Both the position numbers and the translations under genes were made by a program. A stretch of 64,000 nt of DNA from positions 62,001 through 126,000 of the forward strand of contig DAOOPM010000005.1 of the NCBI GenBank assembly GCA_035388225.1. Direction: 5' to 3'. This DNA comes from SB25 sp029560875 (GTDB lineage Bacteria; Bacteroidota; Bacteroidia; Bacteroidales; Tenuifilaceae). The notes under the pieces were generated by a model. The model had not been told where the DNA came from. It saw only the letters and a list, made by a program, of their open reading frames with translations, and did no database searches. This document shows, in pieces, positions 7,867 through 15,685 of this stretch; position 1 is the stretch's first letter, and each line of letters opens with the position of its first letter.

Positions 7867-9444
7867 ATGAGTTTAGATGAAGTAAAACGCCGTAGAACAT
7901 TCGCCATTGTTAGTCACCCCGATGCAGGAAAAACGACTCTTACCGAAAAGTTGCTACTTTTTGGGGGTGCTATTCACGTGGCGGGTGCTGTAAAGAGCAA
8001 TAAAATAAAGAAAACAGCCACATCCGACTTTATGGAAATTGAGCGCCAGCGTGGTATCTCGGTTTCTACATCGGTAATGGAGTTTGAGCATAATGGCTAT
8101 AAGGTTAACATTCTCGATACACCTGGTCACCAGGACTTCGCAGAGGATACATATCGTACCTTAACAGCAGTTGATAGCGTAATTATTGTTATTGACCACG
8201 CCAAGGGCGTTGAGACCCAAACCCGCAAACTTATGGAGGTTTGTAGGATGAGGAAAACTCCCGTAATTGTATTTGTCAATAAACTCGACCGCCCCGGAAA
8301 CGACCCCTTTGAGTTGCTCGATGAGATTGAAAAAGAATTGAAAATAAAGGTTCGTCCATTAAGCTGGCCAATTAGTCAAGGTCCAACTTTTAAGGGTGTG
8401 TATAATTTGTTTGAGCAGAAGCTCTTCCTTTTCTCGGGCGACGATAAGCAAACCGTTTCCGATGATATTATTGAAATTAAAGATATTCACTCACCTGAAC
8501 TTGATAAGTATACAAAACCCTATACTCAGAAGTTTTTAGAGGAAATTGAACTGGTTAACGAGGTTTACCCTGAGTTCGATATCAACACATATCTTTCAGG
8601 TGAGGTGGCTCCAGTATTTTTCGGTAGTGCGTTAAACAACTTTGGTGTGAAGGAGTTGCTCGATTGTTTTGTGCAGATTGCACCATACCCACGGCCAACG
8701 GTAACGGATGTTAGAACTATTTCGCCTTTCGAGGATAAAATGACAGGGTTTGTGTTCAAGATTTTCGCCAATATGGACCCAAATCACCGAAATAGAATAG
8801 CATTCCTAAAGATTTGCTCAGGAAAATTTGAGCGCAATAAGCCTTATTTGCATGTAGGACTCAATAAGACATTCCGTTTTTCCAGTCCAAACGCATTCCT
8901 GGCCGATAAAAAGTCGATTGTTGAGTTTGCCTATCCTGGCGATATTGTAGGATTACCTGATTCTGGTAATTTTAAAATAGGCGATACCCTGACTGAGGGC
9001 GAAATCCTTAACTTCAAAGGTATTCCAAGTTTTTCGCCTGAACTTTTTAGGTATGTGGAGAATGCCGACCCGTTGAAGTTTAAGCAGTTGGCAAAAGGGA
9101 TAGACCAGTTAACCGATGAGGGCGTTGCGCAGCTTTTTACTCAAAAATCCAATGGTCGTAAAATTATTGGCACAGTAGGAGCACTACAGTTCGATGTTAT
9201 TCAGTACAGGTTGGAGCACGAGTACGGAGCCAAATGCCGATACGAGAATTTTAGTCTTCATAAAGCCTGTTGGATGGAAACCACCAACAAATCGCAGTTG
9301 GACGATTTTCGTATCCGCAAGTACAATAACTTGGCACTCGATAAGCAAGGACGCGAGGTTTTCTTAGCCGATTCTCCTTATTCACTGCAAATGGCCATAG
9401 AGAAATTCCCAGATATCAAATTCCATTTCACATCGGAATTTTAA
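7867..9444 (+). CDS. prfC: Peptide chain release factor 3 (RF3)
   Basis: A 525-residue GTPase that recycles RF1 and RF2 from the ribosome after termination. The start at 7867 (MSLDEVKRRRTFAIVSHPDA) follows a good -7 element; the longer in-frame extension begins upstream of that element. GTPase motifs are present in order: SHPDAGKTTL (G1), the RGISV switch I region, DTPGHQDF (G3) and NKLD (G4). The C-terminal half matches RF3 domains II and III, including the EHEYGAKCRYE segment. Length is typical. It is monocistronic with a strong terminator. EF-G paralogues are excluded by the switch sequences and the shorter length. Confidence 0.97.
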   Translation: MSLDEVKRRRTFAIVSHPDAGKTTLTEKLLLFGGAIHVAGAVKSNKIKKTATSDFMEIERQRGISVSTSVMEFEHNGYKVNILDTPGHQDFAEDTYRTLTAVDSVIIVIDHAKGVETQTRKLMEVCRMRKTPVIVFVNKLDRPGNDPFELLDEIEKELKIKVRPLSWPISQGPTFKGVYNLFEQKLFLFSGDDKQTVSDDIIEIKDIHSPELDKYTKPYTQKFLEEIELVNEVYPEFDINTYLSGEVAPVFFGSALNNFGVKELLDCFVQIAPYPRPTVTDVRTISPFEDKMTGFVFKIFANMDPNHRNRIAFLKICSGKFERNKPYLHVGLNKTFRFSSPNAFLADKKSIVEFAYPGDIVGLPDSGNFKIGDTLTEGEILNFKGIPSFSPELFRYVENADPLKFKQLAKGIDQLTDEGVAQLFTQKSNGRKIIGTVGALQFDVIQYRLEHEYGAKCRYENFSLHKACWMETTNKSQLDDFRIRKYNNLALDKQGREVFLADSPYSLQMAIEKFPDIKFHFTSEF

Positions 9445-9460
9445 ATACTAGGTTTCATTT

Positions 9461-9496
9461 AACGCTGTCAGAGTTTAGAATCCTGACAGCGTTTTT
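9461..9496 (+). terminator. Rho-independent terminator after prfC
   Basis: AACGCTGTCAG and CTGACAGCGTT form a long stem followed by T residues, starting 16 nt after the prfC stop. Confidence 0.88.
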
Positions 9497-9574
9497 GTAT
9501 AATTAGAGTATGTAGAAGAAGTCTACCGATTGATGTAAAAAAGTTTGAACTTCAAGATGAAGATTGTAAAAGTG

Positions 9575-9750
9575 AGCGGGTGGGATTGGCAAAACTGCGC
9601 GCCAGAGCAGGCGTGAATTCATGAAGTCTTAGAATTTCGCAAAAGGGGCTTGCCTACTTTTGCAGAAATTCTTAACTTTATGCAGAGCGGGTAGAAGCAT
9701 AGTTTTGCCTAGATTTTTTGCTTACTTTTTCATCATGGAAAAAGTAAGAG
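9575..9750 (+). repeat. 176-bp structured dispersed repeat, copy 1
   Basis: This block recurs in inverted orientation at 47075-47250 with the same length and, by hand alignment, about 20 mismatches in 176 positions. It has three nested or adjacent inverted repeats: an outer pair GGCAAAACT (9588-9596) with AGTTTTGCC (9701-9709); an inner 15-bp stem (9631-9645 with 9657-9672, one bulged A) around GGGCTTGCCTA; and a 3' hairpin CTTACTTTTTC (9721-9731) with GAAAAAGTAAG (9738-9748). No open reading frame of note runs through it. It lies in the roughly 670-bp non-coding stretch between prfC and the sugar transporter. It could be a REP/MITE-like element or a structured RNA. Confidence 0.85.
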
Positions 9751-9853
9751 TTTCTAATGCAATTGTAATTCTGATAGTGAATGGTTTAGATACTTTATTT
9801 GTATATAGTTGCTAGTAATCAAATTGTAATTGTTTTTCATTTAACTTTAATAT

Positions 9854-9882
9854 AGGTTATCCAAAAATGGATAACCTTTTTT
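9854..9882 (+). terminator. Hairpin with T tract upstream of the maltose locus
   Basis: AGGTTATCC-aaaaa-tGGATAACCT followed by TTTTT. It has the form of a terminator but follows no gene, so it may end a transcript from the repeat region or belong to an uncharacterised leader. Confidence 0.55.
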
Positions 9883-9895
9883 GTTTTCAAAAATT

Positions 9896-9911
9896 CCGCA
9901 AACGTTTACGG
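9896..9911 (+). promoter_or_regulatory. LacI-family-type operator candidate upstream of the maltose/alpha-glucan locus
   Basis: CCGCAAACGTTTACGG is a 16-bp near-perfect palindrome (one mismatched pair) centred on AAACGTTT, the usual core of LacI/PurR-family operators. It lies about 180 bp before the predicted -7 element of the sugar transporter gene. A weaker relative, TTCGAAAACGATTGAAAT, is at 9983-10000. No LacI-type gene lies in this window, so the binding protein would be encoded elsewhere. The distance suggests activation or looping rather than simple promoter blocking. Confidence 0.5.
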
Positions 9912-10078
9912 CCTATTTATTCGACTTTTCAAGGGTTTCAAGGCAAAAATATTTTACGAAAAGTGAAAATTTTTTCCAGTGCTTCGAAAACGATTGAAAT
10001 GCGACTTGTAGCATCTAAACTCATTTATTTACAAGGGTTTGGTGATGTAAATGTGTTTTTTTTAACATTTTTTTACCA

Positions 10079-10086
10079 TACTTTTG
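10079..10086 (+). promoter_or_regulatory. Predicted -7 element of the maltose/alpha-glucan operon
   Basis: TACTTTTG matches TAnnTTTG exactly, 25 nt before the first likely ATG of the transporter. The -33 region is T-rich but has no clear TTTG at 19-21 nt. Confidence 0.45.
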
Positions 10087-10110
10087 AATTCTATCAAAAA
10101 TAATTTATTG

Positions 10111-11442
10111 ATGATGATAAAGAAACCTAAACTTAACTTTTGGCAAATTTGGAATCTCAGCTTTGGATTCCTTGGAGTTCAAGCAGGATTTGCACTTCAA
10201 AATGCCAATGTTTCACGTATATTATCAAACCTTGGTGCCGATTTGCACCATTTATCTTTCTTTTGGCTTTTAGCACCAATAATGGGGTTGGTTATTCAGC
10301 CTTGGGTTGGAGCCGCCAGCGATAGAACTTGGAATCGTTTAGGTCGTCGGAGTCCATTTATTTTTGGTGGTGCAATTGCCGCTGCAATTGGTATGTTTTT
10401 CCTACCCAATGCAAACTGGGCTGTAGCAATTATTCCTCCTATACTATTTGGAGCATTGATGTTTGCTTTTATGGATGCATCGTTCAATGTAACATTCCAA
10501 CCATTCCGCTCCCTAGTTGCCGATATGACCCCCGATGAGCAAACAAATCAAGGTTACTCCATTCAAACTTTGCTAATTAACTTGGGTGCAGTTATAGGTT
10601 CGTTCCTACCATTTGTGCTTACTAATTACATAGGTATTTCAAATACAGCACCGGAAGGTCAAGTGCCTGACTCCGTAATTTGGTCGTTTTACATTGGTGG
10701 TTCAATATTACTAATTTCGGTTCTTTGGACTGTATTCAGAACAAAGGAGTATCCACCCAAAGAGTTTGCTGAATATCAAGGTAAAACCTTGGAGGAAGAG
10801 AAAGCCGCCGAGCATGTAGGATTCTTTAAAACCCTATTCAGTATGCCAAAAGTTATGGGACAACTTGCTGTTGTTCAGTTTTTCTCTTGGTTTGCGTTGT
10901 TTATAATGTGGGTTTACACTACTCCTGCCGTATCGCAGCATATATGGGGAACTGCTATTGGCGATTCAACATCAGAGGCATACAATGAGGCGGCTAACTG
11001 GGTTGGTGTTCTATTCGGGCTTTATAGCGTATTCGCTGCAATTTTCGCAATCTTTATGAATAAGATAGCCGATAAGTTTGGCAGAAAGAAAACCTACGCA
11101 TTTTCGCTTTTGCTTGGTGGTTTAGGATTCCTCTCAATATACCTATTTAAGAATCACTATGCGCTAATTTTTTCGATGGTTGGTGTTGGTATTGCTTGGG
11201 CTGCTATTCTTGCTATGCCATACGCAATTCTGGCTCGTTCACTTCCTGCAGGTAAAACTGGAGTTTATATGGGATTATTCAATATAACTGTAGTTGTTCC
11301 TCAGATTATAAGCGGAATTCTATCGGGCACTTTGTTGAAGTTTGTTTTTAACGAGAGCGCAATTTTTATGATAATTATGGCTGGTGTTTCTATGTTATTG
11401 GCTGCATTCTCAGTATCGTTTGTAAAAGAATCTCATAGTTAA
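10111..11442 (+). CDS. MFS sugar (probably maltose/alpha-glucoside) transporter
   Basis: A 443-residue inner-membrane protein with about 12 hydrophobic segments. I chose the ATG at 10111 (MMIKKPKLNFWQIWNLSFGF) because a frame extending upstream would start at TTG inside the -7 element. The loop QPWVGAASDRTWNRLGRR between TM2 and TM3 is typical of the GPH/SLC45-like sugar transporter branch of the major facilitator superfamily, and a second MFS loop, NKIADKFGRKK, is seen in the C-terminal half. It lies 8 nt before pgmB and is followed by GH65, so the likely cargo is maltose or another alpha-glucoside, imported with a proton. The substrate is inferred from context only. Confidence 0.88.
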   Translation: MMIKKPKLNFWQIWNLSFGFLGVQAGFALQNANVSRILSNLGADLHHLSFFWLLAPIMGLVIQPWVGAASDRTWNRLGRRSPFIFGGAIAAAIGMFFLPNANWAVAIIPPILFGALMFAFMDASFNVTFQPFRSLVADMTPDEQTNQGYSIQTLLINLGAVIGSFLPFVLTNYIGISNTAPEGQVPDSVIWSFYIGGSILLISVLWTVFRTKEYPPKEFAEYQGKTLEEEKAAEHVGFFKTLFSMPKVMGQLAVVQFFSWFALFIMWVYTTPAVSQHIWGTAIGDSTSEAYNEAANWVGVLFGLYSVFAAIFAIFMNKIADKFGRKKTYAFSLLLGGLGFLSIYLFKNHYALIFSMVGVGIAWAAILAMPYAILARSLPAGKTGVYMGLFNITVVVPQIISGILSGTLLKFVFNESAIFMIIMAGVSMLLAAFSVSFVKESHS

Positions 11443-11450
11443 ATCTGTAT

Positions 11451-12116
11451 ATGAATCCTATTAAGGCTTGTATTTTCGATTTGGATGGTGTTGTAGTTGA
11501 TACTGCAAAGTATCACTACTTGGCGTGGAAGCGATTGGCGCACGAGTTAGGATTTGAGTTTAAAGAGATACATAACGAACGCTTAAAGGGTGTAAGCCGT
11601 ATGCGTTCTCTTGAGATACTGCTTGAGGTTGGAGGTCTTTCCTTTCCGTTGGAAAGAATGGAGCAGATGGCTACCCAAAAAAATGAGTGGTATTTGGAGT
11701 ATATCCGTAAAATGACTCCCGATGAGATTCTCCCTGGTGCAAAGGAACTTCTGGAGGAGTTAAGACTACATAATATTAAGGTTGCGCTTGGTTCGGCCAG
11801 TAAGAATGCTCCATTAATTTTAGAGAGGATAGGTTTAGCAAACCATTTCGATGCAATTCTTGATGGAAACAGCGTTTCAGTTGCCAAGCCTGCTCCCGAT
11901 ATTTTTCTAGTTGCAGCAAAGGCTTTAGGGGAATTGCCTGAGCACTGTATTGTGTTTGAGGATGCAGAGGCAGGAATTGATGCCGCCATTAGTGCAGGTA
12001 TGCGATGCGTAGGCATTGGTAGTCCCGACAATTTGGGTAGGGCCAACCTTGTTATTCCAAATCTAAAGCAATTCACATATGATAATTTGAAAGATTATTT
12101 TTTATCTCATAAATAA
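11451..12116 (+). CDS. pgmB: Beta-phosphoglucomutase
   Basis: A 221-residue HAD-superfamily enzyme converting beta-glucose 1-phosphate to glucose 6-phosphate. The motif DLDGVVVDT (Asp10 nucleophile, Asp12 acid/base) is HAD motif I; the GSASKN segment is motif II, the KPAPDIF lysine is motif III and FEDAEAGIDAA supplies the acidic metal ligands of motif IV. The cap region carries the LKGVSRMRSLE segment typical of beta-PGM, which separates it from general phosphatases. It sits between the sugar transporter (8 nt gap) and the GH65 phosphorylase (55 nt gap), and uses the product of the latter. Confidence 0.95.
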   Translation: MNPIKACIFDLDGVVVDTAKYHYLAWKRLAHELGFEFKEIHNERLKGVSRMRSLEILLEVGGLSFPLERMEQMATQKNEWYLEYIRKMTPDEILPGAKELLEELRLHNIKVALGSASKNAPLILERIGLANHFDAILDGNSVSVAKPAPDIFLVAAKALGELPEHCIVFEDAEAGIDAAISAGMRCVGIGSPDNLGRANLVIPNLKQFTYDNLKDYFLSHK

Positions 12117-12171
12117 TTGATATATAATTAATTTAACGATTTGAATTAAGTAATAAGTAAATAATATCTGT

Positions 12172-14496
12172 ATGAACTCATACTTAAAACACGATGAATG
12201 GTGCATCATTGAGGAAGGTTTTGTTCCTGAGAACACCCGTGCTTCGGAGAGTATCTTCAGCATTGGTAATGGTGCAATGGGGCAGAGAGCAAACTTTGAG
12301 GAGAAGTTTAGCTGTAGTACCCTACAGGGAAGCTATATTGGTGGAGTTTACTATCCCGATAAAACCCGCGTAGGTTGGTGGAAAAATGGTTATCCTGAGT
12401 ATTTTGCAAAAGTAATAAATTCAACCAATTGGATTGGTATTGATGTCTATATCAACAATGAGGCGCTAGACTTGGCTAAATGTAAGGTGAACGATTTCCG
12501 CAGGGTACTCAATATGAAGGAGGGATACCTTGAGCGTTCGTTTATTTGCGAGTTGCAATCGGGTATAAAAGTTGCAGTTAAAGCGTTACGCTTTTTAAGT
12601 ATGGAAGATAGCGAGATTGGTGCTATTCGCTATAGCGTAAAGGTGCTTAACTCCGATGCTACTGTAGAATTAAGGCCATACCTCGATGCCGATGTGCATA
12701 ACGAGGATTCTAACTACGGCGAAAAGTTCTGGGATATTATTGATATCAAAGGGAATACTTTAAATTACATTGTTTGTCGCACTAAGAAACTTGATTTTCA
12801 CGTAGGGCACGCAATGCGTAATTTTGTTTATGTTAATGGTCAGCGGGCAAACGTAAATCCTCAGGTTAATACCTCTGAGAAGTACGTTGATAACCGTTTC
12901 TCTGTCAACCTAAAATCTGGCGATGAGGTTACTCTTTATAAGTTTGCTGCAGTTATTTCAAGCTTGAATCACGAGAAAGGAACTTTCCCTAAGGTTCTTG
13001 AGAAATCGATGGATGCAGCAATTGCAAAGGGTTTCGATAGAATGTTTGAGGAGCAGAAAAAAGCTTGGGCTGAAATTTGGCTGCATAGTGATATCACCAT
13101 TGAGGGCGATGTGGCTGCTCAGCAGGGTATACGTTTCAATATTTTCCAGCTTAGCCAAACCTACACAGGCAAGGATGAACGTTTGAATATTGGCCCTAAA
13201 GGTTTTACTGGCGAGAAGTATGGTGGTTCAACTTACTGGGACACAGAGGCATACTGCTTGCCATTCTATATGGTTACACACGGACAAAAAGTTGCTCGTC
13301 AGTTACTCCTGTATCGCTACAAGCAACTCGATAAAGCCATTGATAACGCTGCAAAACTAGGATTTAAGGATGGAGCAGCATTGTATCCAATGGTAACAAT
13401 GAATGGCGAGGAGTGCCATAACGAGTGGGAAATCACCTTCGAGGAGATTCACCGTAATGGTGCAATTGCCTTTGCAGTTTACAACTATGTTCGTTATACT
13501 GGCGATAAGAGTTATCTTGTAAACTTTGGTCTTGAACTGCTTATTGGTATTGCTCGTTTTTGGGCGCAACGTATCAATTTCTCAGCCGAAAAGGGCAAGT
13601 ATGTTATGCTTGGTGTAACTGGTCCAAATGAGTACGAGAATAACGTAAATAATAACTGGTATACCAACTTTATTGCTTGCTGGTGTATGGAGTATGCCGA
13701 TGAGGCTGCTCAGTACGTTAAATCGCAGGATTCTGCTAAGTATGCTGAACTAGTTAGCCGTATCAAGTTCGACGATAGCAAGGAGATTGCTAAGTGGCGC
13801 GAGATTCGCGGTAATATGTTCTATCCGGAAGATAAGAAATTAGGTGTTTATCTTCAGCAAGAAGGATATATGGATAAGGAGCAAATTCTTGTGAAGGATT
13901 TGGATGTTAAGGAACGCCCATTGAACCAAAAGTGGAGCTGGGACCGCATTCTACGCTCTTGCTTTATCAAACAGGCCGATGTTTTGCAGGGTATGTATTT
14001 CCTTGAGGATAGATTCGATACCGATACAATCAAACGAAACTACGAGTTCTACGAGGCTCGCACTGTTCACGAGTCATCGCTTTCTCCTTGCGTACATAGT
14101 GTTCTAGCATCACGCATTGGAAATGGGAGCAAAGCTTATGAACTTTATGTTCGCACAGCCCGTTTGGACTTGGATGACTATAACCACGAGGTTAAGGAAG
14201 GTTTACATATTACAAGTATGGCCGGCACCTGGATTTCAATTGTTGAAGGATTTGGTGGAATGCGTATTCGTGAGGATATGTTGAGTTTCAACCCATTAAT
14301 TCCTACGGAATGGAAATCCTACAGCTTCAAGGTTTGGTATCGCGAGAATACCTTAAAGATTAATGTTACAAACAGCGATGTAACAATTTTCAATGAGGTT
14401 GGCGATTCATTAATCTTTAAGATTTATGGAAGGGAGCAAAAGGTGCTTCCGAATAGCTCAATAACTGTACCTGTTCAAAAGCAAGTTTTTGCCTAG
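12172..14496 (+). CDS. GH65 disaccharide phosphorylase, probably maltose phosphorylase
   Basis: A 774-residue cytosolic inverting phosphorylase. It would split an alpha-glucosyl disaccharide with phosphate into glucose and beta-glucose 1-phosphate, which PgmB then uses. The N-terminal beta-sandwich is followed by an (alpha/alpha)6 barrel with the general acid Glu487 in GVTGPNEYEN; the HESSLSPC segment matches the phosphate-binding region. The WDTEAYCLPFY motif is shared with characterised maltose phosphorylases. No signal peptide is seen, consistent with import of intact maltose by the upstream MFS protein. Trehalose, kojibiose or nigerose specificity cannot be excluded from sequence alone, but the two neighbouring alpha-amylase-type enzymes favour maltose. 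Confidence 0.9.
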   Translation: MNSYLKHDEWCIIEEGFVPENTRASESIFSIGNGAMGQRANFEEKFSCSTLQGSYIGGVYYPDKTRVGWWKNGYPEYFAKVINSTNWIGIDVYINNEALDLAKCKVNDFRRVLNMKEGYLERSFICELQSGIKVAVKALRFLSMEDSEIGAIRYSVKVLNSDATVELRPYLDADVHNEDSNYGEKFWDIIDIKGNTLNYIVCRTKKLDFHVGHAMRNFVYVNGQRANVNPQVNTSEKYVDNRFSVNLKSGDEVTLYKFAAVISSLNHEKGTFPKVLEKSMDAAIAKGFDRMFEEQKKAWAEIWLHSDITIEGDVAAQQGIRFNIFQLSQTYTGKDERLNIGPKGFTGEKYGGSTYWDTEAYCLPFYMVTHGQKVARQLLLYRYKQLDKAIDNAAKLGFKDGAALYPMVTMNGEECHNEWEITFEEIHRNGAIAFAVYNYVRYTGDKSYLVNFGLELLIGIARFWAQRINFSAEKGKYVMLGVTGPNEYENNVNNNWYTNFIACWCMEYADEAAQYVKSQDSAKYAELVSRIKFDDSKEIAKWREIRGNMFYPEDKKLGVYLQQEGYMDKEQILVKDLDVKERPLNQKWSWDRILRSCFIKQADVLQGMYFLEDRFDTDTIKRNYEFYEARTVHESSLSPCVHSVLASRIGNGSKAYELYVRTARLDLDDYNHEVKEGLHITSMAGTWISIVEGFGGMRIREDMLSFNPLIPTEWKSYSFKVWYRENTLKINVTNSDVTIFNEVGDSLIFKIYGREQKVLPNSSITVPVQKQVFA

Positions 14497-14544
14497 GTTA
14501 CAATTGAAAGTGTTACCTTTACGGTGCATTTAACATAATCAACT

Positions 14545-15615
14545 ATGACTACAAAACGATTTCAAGCCGGAATTATAACTGGCAAACAGCTGAGCGACCT
14601 ATTCGAGTACGCCAAATCTGAAAAATTTGCTCTTCCTGCAGTTAACGTTACAGGAACAAATACAATGAATGCGGTTTTGGAAACTGCCAGAGAGGTTGGC
14701 TCGCCTGTAATTATTCAGTTCTCGAATAGTGGAGCATCATTCATTGCTGGTAAAACATTATCCAACGATGGTCAAAAGGCAAGTATTTTAGGTGCAATTA
14801 GCGGTGCTAAGCACGTTCAAACACTTGCAGAAGCTTACGGAGTTCCTGTTGTGCTTCATACCGACCACGCTGCTAAAAAACTTCTACCCTGGATTGATGG
14901 TCTACTCGATGCTGGCGAAAAGCACTTTAAGGAGACAGGCAAGCCGCTTTTCAGCTCACATATGCTCGACTTATCGGAAGAACCTCTTCACGAGAATATC
15001 GAGATTTGTAAGAAATACCTTACCCGTATGGCCAAAATGGGGATGACCCTAGAGATTGAGCTTGGTGTAACCGGCGGCGAGGAGGATGGTGTTGATAATA
15101 CTGGTGTTGATAGCTCTAAACTTTACACTCAACCCGAGGAGGTTGCCTATGCTTACGAGGAACTAATGAAGATTAGCCCAAATTTCACCATTGCAGCATC
15201 GTTTGGTAACGTTCACGGTGTTTACAAGCCCGGGAATGTGGTTCTAAACCCCGTTATTCTTAAGAATTCACAGGAATTAATTCAGAAGAAATTTGGTACA
15301 GCCGCAAAACCAGTAAACTTCGTATTTCATGGCGGAAGTGGTTCCGAGAAGGCAAAAATTGAGGAAGCGCTAGGGTACGGTGTAATTAAAATGAATCTCG
15401 ATACCGATTTGCAATGGGCGTTCTGGGATGGAATCAAGAATTACTATACCGCTAAAAAGGATTACCTGCAAGGACAAATTGGTAATCCGGAAGGTGAGGA
15501 CTCTCCAAATAAAAAACACTACGACCCACGCGTATGGTTACGCAAAGGCGAGGAGTCGATAGTGGTTAGGCTTAAGGAGGCATTTGCCGACCTTAACGCC
15601 ATTGGTAGAGGTTAA
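14545..15615 (+). CDS. fbaA: Class II fructose-bisphosphate aldolase
   Basis: A 356-residue zinc-dependent aldolase of the FbaA (class IIA) type, cleaving fructose 1,6-bisphosphate in glycolysis. The zinc-ligand region LHTDHAAKKLLPWIDGLLD closely follows the FbaA pattern, LEIELGVTGGEEDGVDNTG contains the metal-binding glutamate region, and NVHGVYKPGNV and FHGGSGS supply the phosphate and zinc contacts. Length is normal. It starts 48 nt after the GH65 gene and is followed by a terminator, so it may be the last gene of the transporter-pgmB-GH65 unit. An ACCTTTA element just upstream could also give it a separate promoter. Confidence 0.97.
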   Translation: MTTKRFQAGIITGKQLSDLFEYAKSEKFALPAVNVTGTNTMNAVLETAREVGSPVIIQFSNSGASFIAGKTLSNDGQKASILGAISGAKHVQTLAEAYGVPVVLHTDHAAKKLLPWIDGLLDAGEKHFKETGKPLFSSHMLDLSEEPLHENIEICKKYLTRMAKMGMTLEIELGVTGGEEDGVDNTGVDSSKLYTQPEEVAYAYEELMKISPNFTIAASFGNVHGVYKPGNVVLNPVILKNSQELIQKKFGTAAKPVNFVFHGGSGSEKAKIEEALGYGVIKMNLDTDLQWAFWDGIKNYYTAKKDYLQGQIGNPEGEDSPNKKHYDPRVWLRKGEESIVVRLKEAFADLNAIGRG

Positions 15616-15631
15616 TTTTAAACTAATTGTA

Positions 15632-15666
15632 AAGGGGTTGTCTGCTCTGGCAACCTCTTTTTTTGT
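15632..15666 (+). terminator. Rho-independent terminator after the aldolase gene
   Basis: AGGGGTTG-tctgctctgg-CAACCTCT stem followed by a run of T residues, 17 nt after the stop. Confidence 0.8.
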
Positions 15667-15685
15667 AACTTTTAATAGCTGAATT

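Noticed and set aside
9541..9760. CRISPR array or transposon end in the repeat region
   Set aside because: There are no regularly spaced direct repeats and no transposase; the repetition is a single 176-bp block with inverted internal arms.
9867..10103. 78-codon open frame before the sugar transporter
   Set aside because: It begins inside a terminator-like hairpin, runs through the LacI-type palindrome and the -7 element, and its product looks like random AT-rich translation.
11516..12076. 186-codon open frame antisense to pgmB
   Set aside because: It mirrors a well-supported gene and has no recognisable protein motif; long antisense frames are common over biased coding sequence.
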